Assembly (NCBI RefSeq): GCF_000407185.1
Contig: NZ_KE136481.1
Coordinates: forward strand, 1,898,136 to 1,962,135
From: Enterococcus malodoratus ATCC 43197
GTDB taxonomy: Bacteria > Bacillota > Bacilli > Lactobacillales > Enterococcaceae
DNA: 64,000 nucleotides
Reading direction: 5' to 3'
Within the stretch, counting starts at the first letter, position 1; the number at the start of each line of letters is the position of its first letter. Positions 26,899 to 35,666 of this stretch are shown one piece after another. A program made the translations under genes and the position numbers. A model generated the notes under the pieces. The model saw nothing but the letters and a program-made list of their open reading frames with translations, made no database searches and had not been told where the DNA came from.

Positions 26899-27913
26899 GC
26901 AATACTCTATTCATTTCTGCTTGTAGCAATTGTGGAGAGCGCTCAATTGCGTCGATCGTATCACCCGCAATATGTGAGGTGATCACAACATTGTCTAATG
27001 CCAATAATGGTTCGTTCGGATCAATTGGCTCTTTCCATAGTACATCAATACCGGCACCAGCGATCCGTTTTTGTTGTAAGCACTCAATCAAATCTGATTG
27101 ATTAACAATATCTGGTCGAGCCGTGTTTATTAAATACGCGCTGGGTTTCATTAATTTTAATAAAGAGTGATTGATCAGATTCTCTGTTTCGGGTACTACT
27201 CGCAAATGCAAGGACACTACGTCGGAATGACTAAAAATTTCCTGCAGACTTTTTAACTCGATTTGATAGCCTTCTTGATCTAAAGTAGTCTGATCTGCAA
27301 AAGCATCATATGCGCTGACTTCCATTCCTAAAGCAGTTAAACGCTTTGCAACAATTTTTCCGATATGTCCTAGACCGACTAATCCAACTTTTAAATTGGA
27401 AAATGAGGTTTTATAGATATCATTAGAAAAGGTTTGGGGCCAGTGACCGCTCTTTACTTGAATAGCTGAGGATGCGATATTACGTACAGTAGCGTACATT
27501 AATCCAATTGTAAAATCTGCAACAGGCTCAGCATTACGAATGACATTGATCACTGAAAGTCCAGCTAATTTCTTTACTGCTGCTAAATCAATATGTTCTA
27601 ATCCGCCGCGGCAAGTCCCAATAACTTTTAAATTTTTCGCATGCGTCAATAACTTCCGAGAAACCGGCGCCAGATGAACCAGTAGATATTCGGCCGTCTC
27701 CACTGCCGCCAGTATCTCTGAAGACAGTTCGAATTCATTCGGACCCTCTCGCTCAAGTATTTTGATAATTTCGCGAAATTCTGAACGAGATTTATCTGCA
27801 TGCCATTCAAATGCTTGAATCGTAATCGGGGATTCGATCTTTAGACCTTTTGCTGCATCCGCCAAATTATCCGCTGGAACAAATGGATCACCAATCACGA
27901 CTACATTAGACAT
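26888..27913 (-). CDS. D-isomer-specific 2-hydroxyacid dehydrogenase family protein
   Basis: 341 residues. NAD-binding 'VGLVGLGHIGKIVAKRL' (about 160-176), catalytic Arg in 'INTARPDIV', Glu in 'DVLWKEPI' and His in 'ITSHIAGDT'. The class reduces 2-oxoacids or aldehydes such as glyoxylate and hydroxypyruvate, or oxidises hydroxyacids. It overlaps the RhaD-like gene by 8 bases and closes operon C, so it probably handles a C2-C4 product of that aldolase. Substrate unknown. Confidence 0.85.
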   Translation of the reverse strand: MSNVVVIGDPFVPADNLADAAKGLKIESPITIQAFEWHADKSRSEFREIIKILEREGPNEFELSSEILAAVETAEYLLVHLAPVSRKLLTHAKNLKVIGTCRGGLEHIDLAAVKKLAGLSVINVIRNAEPVADFTIGLMYATVRNIASSAIQVKSGHWPQTFSNDIYKTSFSNLKVGLVGLGHIGKIVAKRLTALGMEVSAYDAFADQTTLDQEGYQIELKSLQEIFSHSDVVSLHLRVVPETENLINHSLLKLMKPSAYLINTARPDIVNQSDLIECLQQKRIAGAGIDVLWKEPIDPNEPLLALDNVVITSHIAGDTIDAIERSPQLLQAEMNRVLQKA

Positions 27914-28751
27914 CCTGTTTGCCCACTTCCGTTAGTACCCCTATTTTAGGTTTCACGTGAAACTTTACAGCCAAATCTAAGAGTTGCTGATCAGTGATTT
28001 GCTGCTTAATCTCTTGTCTTGTTGAACAAATTTGTAAATAAATTTGTGCGGCCTTTTCCGCTGTTTCAACTAGACCAAAGGCATCATCCATCGTTTGACC
28101 TGCCCCCATAATCCCATGATGCGGCCAGATTACGATCCTTGAATCATACATTTTTTCTGCTGATGCTGCCCCCAGCTGACTGGTTCCCGCAACCATCCAC
28201 GGAAGAACTGACACTCCATCTGGAAAGACCACTAAACACTCTGTAATCATTTGCCATAACGTTTTTGTAAACTTCTTTTCATCCAACTCATGTATAAAAG
28301 TCATCGCAGATATCGCGGTTGCATGTGTATGCAAAATGACTCGATGTTTTGGATCTTGGGTCATACGAACTGCATGACATTGCAAATGTGAGGCCAACTC
28401 ACTGGTCGGCAGAGCACCGCTTTCTAATCCCCATAGAAGTTCATAGGTATTCCCTTCCGCACCAATCCGAATGATAGCCAAACTATCAGCGGGATTCTTT
28501 TGAACATTTTTGAAATATTTTCCTGAACCAGATACGAGAAATATCTCACCCGCCAAACTTTCAACAGCAAATTCTAATGCAGCTTTCGTTTTCACTTGAT
28601 TAATATCGAGATAATACTGTACTTCTTCTTGCGGCAAACGATAACTAATATTGCCGCCATTTCGCTCCGCCCAACCATAAGCCCATAACTGACTGGTCGC
28701 CTCGCACATTTCTTGAATAAAAGGAGCTTGACTGATTTCATGAAGTGCCAT
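27906..28751 (-). CDS. RhaD-type rhamnulose-1-phosphate aldolase family protein
   Basis: 281 residues from the ATG at 28751 (GGAGG 8 bases upstream). Class II aldolase with residues matching E. coli RhaD positions: Glu118 in 'PTSELASH', His141 and His143 in 'ILHTHATAIS', and a later Zn His in 'WPHHGIMGAG'. RhaD enzymes cleave L-ketose 1-phosphates to DHAP and an aldehyde. No rhamnose isomerase or kinase is nearby, so the substrate is probably a ketose phosphate made from an imported polyol. A 14-bp parS core lies within the C-terminal coding part. Confidence 0.85.
   Translation of the reverse strand: MALHEISQAPFIQEMCEATSQLWAYGWAERNGGNISYRLPQEEVQYYLDINQVKTKAALEFAVESLAGEIFLVSGSGKYFKNVQKNPADSLAIIRIGAEGNTYELLWGLESGALPTSELASHLQCHAVRMTQDPKHRVILHTHATAISAMTFIHELDEKKFTKTLWQMITECLVVFPDGVSVLPWMVAGTSQLGAASAEKMYDSRIVIWPHHGIMGAGQTMDDAFGLVETAEKAAQIYLQICSTRQEIKQQITDQQLLDLAVKFHVKPKIGVLTEVGKQDV
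27950..27963. promoter_or_regulatory. parS-like ParB-binding site inside the rhaD-like gene
   Basis: GTTTCACGTGAAAC is the perfect 14-bp core of the parS palindrome; only the outermost pair of the 16-mer differs (G...T instead of T...A). It encodes 'KFHVKP' of the aldolase and lies about 30 kb from the two perfect sites at the origin end. Confidence 0.75.
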
Positions 28752-28778
28752 TTCATCATCCTCCATTGATTACATGTT

Positions 28779-28961
28779 TTAAAGGAGGATCGTAATTAGT
28801 CGCGCTACGATCATAAAGGCCACACCTAACAGACCATGAATCCAATATGTCTTACTCTTTACTACATCTCCATTGGCTCCAATGACAAGTTTTTTAGCGC
28901 CATCAAAAAAGACTTTGATAAAAAAGGCCAGTCCAATCAAAATAAACAATTCGCTAATCAT
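28779..28961 (-). CDS. Small membrane protein of operon C
   Basis: 60 residues, not recognised. Two hydrophobic segments (about 3-19 and 41-60) are separated by a polar loop 'DGAKKLVIGANGDVVKSKTY'. GGAGGATTAAG precedes the ATG, and the gene sits between araD-like and rhaD-like genes with short gaps, so it is almost certainly translated. It may assist the PTS permease or be a small transporter subunit. Confidence 0.75.
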   Translation of the reverse strand: MISELFILIGLAFFIKVFFDGAKKLVIGANGDVVKSKTYWIHGLLGVAFMIVARLITILL

Positions 28962-28983
28962 CTTAATCCTCCTAAACTACTAG

Positions 28984-29679
28984 TTAATTCTGTCCATAAT
29001 AGGCATTTGCACCATGCTTACGTAAATAATGCTTATCCAACACTCGTTGCGGCAACTCCTCTGCGAAGGTATTCAATTGCCGTGTTAATAGGTTCATTTT
29101 ACAGACTTCTTCTAACACCACCGCATTCATTACTGCGCTGTGCGCATCTTTCCCCCAAGTAAAGGGACCATGTCCGTGAAGTAAGACTCCCGGCACCTCT
29201 AAAGGTTTAAGTTCACGCTGCTTGAAAGTTTCGATAATCACATTTCCTGTTTCGTGCTCATAGCCTTCATCAATTTCATATTGTGACAAAAAGCGTGCGC
29301 AAGGAACTGATCCATAAAACGTATCGGCATGCGTTGTTCCCATCGCCGGAACATCTAGGCCTGATTGTGCCCAGGCCGCTGCCCATGTCGAATGAGTATG
29401 GACGATTCCGCCAATTTCTGGAAAGGCTTTGTATAATACTGCATGAGTCGGTGTATCAGATGAAGGGTTCATTTCACCTTCAATTACCTTATTATCCAAA
29501 TCAACGACGACCATATCATCAGCCTTCATTTCTTCATAGCCAACGCCGCTAGGTTTGATCACAAAATATTTTGTTTCAGGATCATAGGCACTAACATTTC
29601 CCCATGTATACTTAATTAAGCCATGTTTAGGTAACGCCAAATTTGCCTGAAATACTTCTTGTTTTAATTTTTCTAACAT
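28984..29679 (-). CDS. L-ribulose-5-phosphate 4-epimerase family (AraD/UlaF/SgbE)
   Basis: 231 residues, family length. Zn ligands His94 and His96 ('GIVHTHS') and a third His in 'LLHGHGPFTWG'; catalytic Asp119 ('TTHADTF') and the C-terminal Tyr ('NAYYGQN') are present, as is the phosphate-binding 'NPSSDTPTH'. It converts L-ribulose 5-P to D-xylulose 5-P. In operon C this would feed an imported pentitol into the pentose phosphate pathway after oxidation. Some relatives act as aldolases. Confidence 0.9.
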   Translation of the reverse strand: MLEKLKQEVFQANLALPKHGLIKYTWGNVSAYDPETKYFVIKPSGVGYEEMKADDMVVVDLDNKVIEGEMNPSSDTPTHAVLYKAFPEIGGIVHTHSTWAAAWAQSGLDVPAMGTTHADTFYGSVPCARFLSQYEIDEGYEHETGNVIIETFKQRELKPLEVPGVLLHGHGPFTWGKDAHSAVMNAVVLEEVCKMNLLTRQLNTFAEELPQRVLDKHYLRKHGANAYYGQN

Positions 29680-29694
29680 CGATTCGGTCCCCTC

Positions 29695-30756
29695 TTATTC
29701 TGGATTGACTGCAACAACGATTTTGTTGTAAGCAAGCTCACGCTTAAACATTTTAGGCAGTACATCGGATAGATCTGCTAAAGCAATCTCATCACTCACC
29801 ATTTCTTTGAATTTGATTCGCTGCTTGGACATTTCCTCCAGTGTCGCCTCCCAAGCACGACCAGGATAAGGAGCGGTATATGAATTCCATGAACCTGTGA
29901 TCGTCAACTCTGCTCGCATAATGCGTTCTGCCTCATGTTCAGATAACGGCAGATCCTGATGTGAGATTCCTACCAATACCACAGTTCCATGCTTACGAGT
30001 AATTAAAAGTGCCTGCTTCTGAGTAAACTTACTGCCGGCGGTTTCAATCACAACGTGTACACCTAAACCTGTTTCCGCCTTGATTGCTTCTTCTAAATCT
30101 TGCTCTTTACTGTTAATGGTTACGTCTGCACCAAGCTGTTTTGCCAAAGCTAATTTTTCATCAAAAATATCGACAGCAATCACTTTTTTCGCACCAAATA
30201 TTTTTGCGATCTGAATCGCAAATTGTCCGATTGGACCACAGCCAAGTACCGCTACGGTATCGCCGACCTTCATATTTGAGCGTTGCATTGCATGCCAACT
30301 GATCGTTGCTGGTTCTACCCCAGCTGCTGACAGCAAATCCAAATCCTCTGGCATCGTTACACAGTGCTCTTCTGGAACCTTCACGTATTCGGCAAAAGCG
30401 CCATTACTGCCTGTACCGATTATGTTATAATTATCACTGAGTCCATAAGATCCTTCTTTTGTATATTCAGAATTGGGATCTGGAATCAGTGGTGCGACAG
30501 CGATCTTGTCTCCAACATGAACTTTTGTGACTTGGGATCCTACCCGATCCACAGTCCCGCTAAATTCATGTCCTAAAATGAGCGGATACATTCTTGCACC
30601 ATCTTCTAAGTTTGCGCGGGGTACATCTGAGCCGCAGATCCCCGCGTAAGCGACTTTGACTAATACTTCATCTTCACCTATCTCTGGAACATCCACCTCT
30701 TGAACTTCCAATACACCAGGTTTTACTAATACACTTGCTTTCATTTTTTTTGTCAT
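29695..30756 (-). CDS. GatD-like medium-chain polyol-phosphate dehydrogenase lacking the structural-zinc loop
   Basis: 353 residues from the ATG at 30756, which has GAAGGA upstream. The catalytic metal ligands are present: Cys41 in 'GICGSD', His63-Glu64 in 'GHE' and Glu in 'VEPAT'. The NAD motif 'VLGCGPIGQF' is present. The four-Cys structural zinc cluster normally after about residue 90 is absent, replaced by 'APLIPDPNSEYTKEG'. It likely oxidises the polyol phosphate delivered by the adjacent Gat-type PTS; substrate unknown. Confidence 0.85.
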   Translation of the reverse strand: MTKKMKASVLVKPGVLEVQEVDVPEIGEDEVLVKVAYAGICGSDVPRANLEDGARMYPLILGHEFSGTVDRVGSQVTKVHVGDKIAVAPLIPDPNSEYTKEGSYGLSDNYNIIGTGSNGAFAEYVKVPEEHCVTMPEDLDLLSAAGVEPATISWHAMQRSNMKVGDTVAVLGCGPIGQFAIQIAKIFGAKKVIAVDIFDEKLALAKQLGADVTINSKEQDLEEAIKAETGLGVHVVIETAGSKFTQKQALLITRKHGTVVLVGISHQDLPLSEHEAERIMRAELTITGSWNSYTAPYPGRAWEATLEEMSKQRIKFKEMVSDEIALADLSDVLPKMFKRELAYNKIVVAVNPE

Positions 30757-30777
30757 GCTATCCTTCATCCTTCTCTA

Positions 30778-32199
30778 TTAAGCTACCTTCGTTTTGGCTT
30801 CTGGAATCTCACCATTATTTTTCGCCGCAGCCCGTTCAACATATCCATAAAATGCTTCCTTATTTTTCCGGAACAAGAAGTAAATAACAAAGTAAGCGAC
30901 GATCGTCAGGCCGATCCACAGTGGATTCTGACTCAGAAAGGCTAAGAAAATCAGACCAAAAATTGGTTTTCCTAAAATATTGAAGCTTGTTACCATCAAT
31001 GCACCAGCTGGCAATGTGACACCCACCGTTTGCGCGATTTCTGTAAACATTGGTGCAGTATATGAACACATATATAGTCCTAAACTGAACCAGATAACAC
31101 CATTGATTAAAGTTTTTGCGATATTCCCATTTGATAAACATACCAATGCTTGAACCATATATGGGATTGCCAATAAATCAACTACCGGCAGTGTCTGATT
31201 TCCAGGTAAGATCATTGCGATAAATACCATGATTGGAATCAAAAGAATTCCTGAGATTAACGTTGCAGGTTCTCCATAACCAGTCGCATCATTTACACCT
31301 AGATACCATTCACGTCCTTCATTGTTGCCGCGGACATTTTTACTAGCCGCTTGTGAGATTGGGTTAAATGCTTGTGAAAAAATCCCAGCGACTTTCGGGA
31401 AGATTGCCATTACAGCACTCGTTGCGATCGCCACTTCTGTAATTTGCCCCCAAGAAGATAATTCTGCTAAATTACTGATATTTCCTAAAATCCCTAAGAA
31501 TAGACCTAAGAACAATCCTAATGAAATCGGTTCGCCCAAGAAACCTAGTTTTTTCTGCAACCCTTGAGGATTTAAACGTACTTTATGCAGACCAATCATG
31601 TTCCAAATCGGATCCATCAATAAGGCAAAAATTCCAGGTTCAATATTGTGCATTGCAATAATCGTACAGTTTGGATAATGATAATAACTAGACCATCTTC
31701 TTGCTAGCATTTCCGACAGCAACAGGCTATACATATTTAACAGACACATCAAGACAACCGCTAAAATCATATTTCTTGTAGCTAGGTAAACCATTGAACC
31801 CCAAACCATGTAGGAATAGTTATTCCATAAATCCGAAGGCTGAAACACATTCGTCCACTTCACTAAGAAAAGTACCGTTTGTAAAACTAAGGCGATCACT
31901 AGGTAGATCATACCGGCTTCTGTTGAATAGGCCACTAACGCGGTTGCTTGCCAGCCGACATCAAATGCCGGAAGGTTGATTCCAGTTTGATCAACCATCT
32001 GTTGAACGACTTTCGAAATAATCGGGGTATATGAGTTCAAAATCAAGGTGAAGCCCATCAATCCTACACCTGCGTACAATCCAGATAAAAATGCTTTTTG
32101 AGTCTTTACTTTTAATACCTTAGCAACTACAAAAATCATCACGGGAACAAAAACTGCCGATCCAAACGTATCAAAAACGCTCTTTAATGTTTCTAACAT
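30778..32199 (-). CDS. PTS galactitol-family EIIC permease (operon C)
   Basis: 473 residues with about 10-12 membrane helices and the GatC motifs 'GLMGFTLILNSYTPIISKVVQQMVDQTG' region, 'FDVGWQATALVAYST' and 'ATGYGEPATLISGILLIP'. About 50 residues longer than the operon D copy because of a charged C-terminal tail. AAAAAGGAG precedes the ATG. Imports a polyol with phosphorylation by the neighbouring EIIB. Confidence 0.92.
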   Translation of the reverse strand: MLETLKSVFDTFGSAVFVPVMIFVVAKVLKVKTQKAFLSGLYAGVGLMGFTLILNSYTPIISKVVQQMVDQTGINLPAFDVGWQATALVAYSTEAGMIYLVIALVLQTVLFLVKWTNVFQPSDLWNNYSYMVWGSMVYLATRNMILAVVLMCLLNMYSLLLSEMLARRWSSYYHYPNCTIIAMHNIEPGIFALLMDPIWNMIGLHKVRLNPQGLQKKLGFLGEPISLGLFLGLFLGILGNISNLAELSSWGQITEVAIATSAVMAIFPKVAGIFSQAFNPISQAASKNVRGNNEGREWYLGVNDATGYGEPATLISGILLIPIMVFIAMILPGNQTLPVVDLLAIPYMVQALVCLSNGNIAKTLINGVIWFSLGLYMCSYTAPMFTEIAQTVGVTLPAGALMVTSFNILGKPIFGLIFLAFLSQNPLWIGLTIVAYFVIYFLFRKNKEAFYGYVERAAAKNNGEIPEAKTKVA

Positions 32200-32321
32200 C
32201 TCATTACTCCTTTTTTAGTTTAATGTATTTTATTTTTTAGCTTTACTAAAAATTTCAGCAAAAACCAATCCTTCGCCATTATTCTTTCGCAAGAAACCAA
32301 AAACAACCTTTGTTCAAAAAA

Positions 32322-32624
32322 CTATTTTTCTAAAGCTAGCAAAACCCCATCGACTTCTTCCAAAAACTCATCTTCCCCAAAACCAGTTAGAAAACCAATC
32401 GCATTCACCACAGGAATCCCGTAGTCACCATCGGGCAATGGACTCGTATACGTAATAAAATCAAACTTGCCTGTTTTCGCTAAAGACAACGCCTCATTTG
32501 GATTCGCCTCTGTCGTATCAACGATGTAGCCTTTTTCTTCCAATGTTTCTCTTAATTTTTCTGCTACCATCGATGATGTCACTGTTCCTGATCCGCAAAC
32601 GGATAACACATTGTATCTTTTCAT
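32322..32624 (-). CDS. PTS galactitol-family EIIB (operon C)
   Basis: 100 residues with the phospho-Cys at position 10 in 'VCGSGTVTSS', the P-loop of GatB-type EIIB. 26 bases after the EIIA gene. Confidence 0.92.
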   Translation of the reverse strand: MKRYNVLSVCGSGTVTSSMVAEKLRETLEEKGYIVDTTEANPNEALSLAKTGKFDFITYTSPLPDGDYGIPVVNAIGFLTGFGEDEFLEEVDGVLLALEK

Positions 32625-32650
32625 TACTGTTCCTCCTTATTCTTTGTGCT

Positions 32651-33109
32651 TTACGCGATTTCTAATTCCATTTTTGCTATGATGTCATACATTTCTTCTG
32701 TAGACGATACTCTCTCTAAACGTTTCAATGTCTCAACGTCTTGGAATAGTCCCATCAGTTTACTCAGCATCTTGACCTGTCCATCAGGATCTTCCACTGC
32801 CATTAAAATGACTAATGAGACATGAACTTTTTCTTCCGGATTAATCATTGAACAAACTTCGATCGGTTCTTTCAAAGTTGCAATGGCTAGAGCCGATTGA
32901 TGCACATGCACACGATCGGTATGGGGAATCGCAATACCATAGTCTCCCATCTGCAGCCCTGTAGGAAAACCTTTCTCTCTTTCCAAAACGGCTGGAACAT
33001 AGGTCGGTTTAACATACCCTTGTTCCTCCATTTTTTGCCCCAAAAATGTAATTATCTCTGCATAATCGTGCGGCTTCATTTTGCTAAAAAGCAACTCTCG
33101 TTTGATCAC
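32651..33109 (-). CDS. PTS galactitol/fructose-family EIIA (operon C)
   Basis: 152 residues from a GTG at 33109 (GGAGGG 5 bases upstream); an ATG at 33196 would add 29 residues without a ribosome site. Phospho-His at about 63 in 'GIAIPHTD'. First gene of operon C: EIIA, EIIB, EIIC, dehydrogenase, epimerase, small membrane protein, aldolase, hydroxyacid dehydrogenase. Confidence 0.9.
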   Translation of the reverse strand: MIKRELLFSKMKPHDYAEIITFLGQKMEEQGYVKPTYVPAVLEREKGFPTGLQMGDYGIAIPHTDRVHVHQSALAIATLKEPIEVCSMINPEEKVHVSLVILMAVEDPDGQVKMLSKLMGLFQDVETLKRLERVSSTEEMYDIIAKMELEIA

Positions 33110-33235
33110 TCGATCCCTCCTATTCTGTTTTTTTGCTTCTTGCTTACCCAAAAGATAGCACGGAACCGCTTTCTTTTGAATTTCTTTTGAACTCATTTTT
33201 TACTGAACCTATTCCTTAATATTGGTATGACTTGC

Positions 33236-33249
33236 TGAAAACGTTGATT
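33236..33249. promoter_or_regulatory. cre-like site upstream of operon C
   Basis: TGAAAACGTTGATT matches 13 of 14 cre positions and lies about 130 bases upstream of the operon C EIIA start. Confidence 0.45.
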
Positions 33250-33300
33250 TCACAAGCGCCTTTTATCGTCACTTGTTCATTAAAAATCAGAAAGGTCATA

Positions 33301-33327
33301 AAAAGCCCACTCTTGAAAAGAATGGAC
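33301..33327 (-). terminator. Terminator of the operon C regulator gene
   Basis: GCCCACTCTT, loop GAA and AAGAATGGAC form a 10-bp stem with wobbles and a short T4 run on the minus strand, separating the regulator from the PTS genes. Confidence 0.65.
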
Positions 33328-33335
33328 TACAGCGC

Positions 33336-35429
33336 TTATGCTTTTTTGAATTCTTGGATGATAGTTAAAAGAGCTTCCTTGTCTTGTGCTTGATCCAATC
33401 GTTGAATCACCTTCGGATCACTAGCGATTTTTAATAGCTGCATCATAGGCTGGATGTGCATTTTTTTATCAATCGCTGAAATGACAACAACATAGCGATA
33501 CGTTTGATTCTGACTAAAGAATCCCTGTTTTACTTTTGCCAAACACATACCTAATTCAAGAGCTCCATTTTCAGGAACCGTATGAGGAATAACGATTTGA
33601 TTTCCTAGCAAGATACTCGGTGTAACTTCGGGAAACTGTTCTTTTAAGTGCTTTAAATAACTCGGCTCAACGATTTCTCGATCAATCAGATTTTGCGTTG
33701 CCGCTTGTAGGACCTCCAACCAATTTAGTTCATTTTCTAAAATAATAATACTTTCTTTCGTAATCAAATCACTCAAGTTCAATTTCGTTTCATTGGTTAA
33801 AATCTCTTGATCTTGAATTTGGAATATCGAATTATAAGAAATCATCAGCTCTTTACGAATCTTGCCTTCTGCTTCAGCAGTCATGGGTAGATGCTTTTTA
33901 ACAATCGATAAAATATGATCCGGCTGCAGCTTATAGCTATCAATTTTATAAATCAGCTGAATCACTTCATTGACGATCAAGGTCTTATTCATAGCAGACA
34001 AATCATTTCCAACGACGATAACCGGTAATTCCGTAGTCAATGGATTGGTTGAAAAAATCAATTGGACATCTAACATATCTTCTTTCTCATAAAATTCGCG
34101 AATTGAAAATGAACTGACAAAATGGATCATGGGAAACCAATTATCGAGAGTCTTTTCCAAAAGTTTTGAACTAATAATACCATTCGGACAAACGACCGCT
34201 GCTTTGACGATTGTATTGTCAAGATTAATCGGTTTTTCTTTATGCATATAGGCACCGATAAACATGGTAATCAGATAAATCTCATCATTGGGAATCCGTT
34301 CTTCAAAAAATTCTTCTAGCGGCGCTATAGAAGATTTTACGATAAAGAATAAAGGATCCAATTGATTTTTGACAATATCTGTAAGAGTATAGTCCGATGT
34401 CAGTCCATAACGGATCCGATAGTAAGCTGGTGTCAGATGGAGTGTCAAATTCTCAATTAATTGTGCTTTATCGTTAAGCTGAATGATCGTGTTTTTTTCT
34501 AACACAGCGATAAATGTTTCGATATGTGTTCGCAACGCGTCTTTGTTCAGGGAAAAAATATTACTCAGATCCGTTATTTTCAGTGAAAGGATATAAAGAC
34601 AAAGATACAGATGTTCTGTATACGATTTAGGCAGCATCTCCTGACCCGCTAATACCTTTACGATTGCTCCATACTCGTTAGTATCCATAATCTCTTTTGC
34701 CAACAAGCCAAACCGCTGTTCTATAAAGTGTTCGTTTTTAACTCTGCGATTCAAAAGTACCAAGAAATAAGGTGCTGTTTGTATTCGATTATCCGTGTAT
34801 TGAACTTGTAATTCTTCCTCGGCCAAACGCAGCATTTTCCGTTGAGCATCAATTTCCGCTGGTTGGATCTCTAAGTATTTTTCAAAAATTAATCGATTGT
34901 AAATTGAATCCATTACTTGATCTGTTACTACAAGAATCAACCCGCGGATAGCCTCTTCATCCCCGCGGAAATAGTATCCGCCTTTTCTGGAATAATCGAT
35001 CGTCAATTTATGCTTTTTCAATTGTTTCTTCAATTTCTTGATATCCGAAACGATCGTATTCTTACTAACTTCCAAACTCTCTGAAAAGTGATAAAGAGAA
35101 AGATAGTCTGCTGAAAAAACCACTAATAAAATAACCAGCAGACGATGATCTTCATCTAAAAAACTATTCTCATCTGCCTTCAATTGACTTTCGCTATTCA
35201 TGATTCCAGAGAATGCATCCACTACCTTTGTATCTACCACAAAACTGCCATTTCGTGATCGAATAATCTTACGATAGTCATTTTCTCCTAGATAGTCATT
35301 GATTTTTTTCAATGCGTAATCTAACTGATTGCGGGTCAGATCATATTTTTCCATAATCTCTTTTGAAGAAATTTTTACCGTAGAAGCGACTATCTGTAAG
35401 ATCTGTACACTCCGATTGTCTAGATCCAT
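33336..35429 (-). CDS. PRD-type PTS transcription activator of operon C
   Basis: 697 residues from the ATG at 35429 (GGAGGG 7 bases upstream). N-terminal HTH (about 5-45), Mga-like HTH (about 90-140, 'LEVSKNTIVSDIKKLKKQL'), two PRDs (about 175-390), an EIIB-like domain ('AAVVCPNGIISSKLLEKTL') and a C-terminal EIIA domain with 'QIVIPHTVPE'. The layout is that of LicR/MtlR-like activators. It lies directly upstream of operon C and is paralogous to the operon D regulator. Confidence 0.88.
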   Translation of the reverse strand: MDLDNRSVQILQIVASTVKISSKEIMEKYDLTRNQLDYALKKINDYLGENDYRKIIRSRNGSFVVDTKVVDAFSGIMNSESQLKADENSFLDEDHRLLVILLVVFSADYLSLYHFSESLEVSKNTIVSDIKKLKKQLKKHKLTIDYSRKGGYYFRGDEEAIRGLILVVTDQVMDSIYNRLIFEKYLEIQPAEIDAQRKMLRLAEEELQVQYTDNRIQTAPYFLVLLNRRVKNEHFIEQRFGLLAKEIMDTNEYGAIVKVLAGQEMLPKSYTEHLYLCLYILSLKITDLSNIFSLNKDALRTHIETFIAVLEKNTIIQLNDKAQLIENLTLHLTPAYYRIRYGLTSDYTLTDIVKNQLDPLFFIVKSSIAPLEEFFEERIPNDEIYLITMFIGAYMHKEKPINLDNTIVKAAVVCPNGIISSKLLEKTLDNWFPMIHFVSSFSIREFYEKEDMLDVQLIFSTNPLTTELPVIVVGNDLSAMNKTLIVNEVIQLIYKIDSYKLQPDHILSIVKKHLPMTAEAEGKIRKELMISYNSIFQIQDQEILTNETKLNLSDLITKESIIILENELNWLEVLQAATQNLIDREIVEPSYLKHLKEQFPEVTPSILLGNQIVIPHTVPENGALELGMCLAKVKQGFFSQNQTYRYVVVISAIDKKMHIQPMMQLLKIASDPKVIQRLDQAQDKEALLTIIQEFKKA

Positions 35430-35483
35430 CCGATTCCCTCCTGCCTCCATTTTTTACCTTAGTCTAGCTTGAATGAAAAAAAT

Positions 35484-35497
35484 AGTAAACGTTTTCT
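35484..35497. promoter_or_regulatory. cre-like site upstream of the operon C regulator
   Basis: AGTAAACGTTTTCT matches 13 of 14 cre positions in either orientation and lies about 55 bases before the regulator start, consistent with CcpA repression of the activator. Confidence 0.55.
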
Positions 35498-35619
35498 TTT
35501 GTGAAATCAGATAAAAATAACAGAATATCAGAATTTTCAAGATGCTATGATATAGCACAAACGTCCATTTTGAACTGCTTGAGTTAACACGCTAAAGTAG
35601 TTCTACCTTACCAAAACCC

Positions 35620-35652
35620 AAAAAAAAAATTGTGCCAAAAATTCTGGCACAA
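35620..35652 (-). terminator. Terminator of operon D
   Basis: TTGTGCCA, a 7-base loop and TGGCACAA form a perfect 8-bp stem with a T10 run on the minus strand. Confidence 0.92.
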
Positions 35653-35666
35653 CTTTCTCAACTTTA

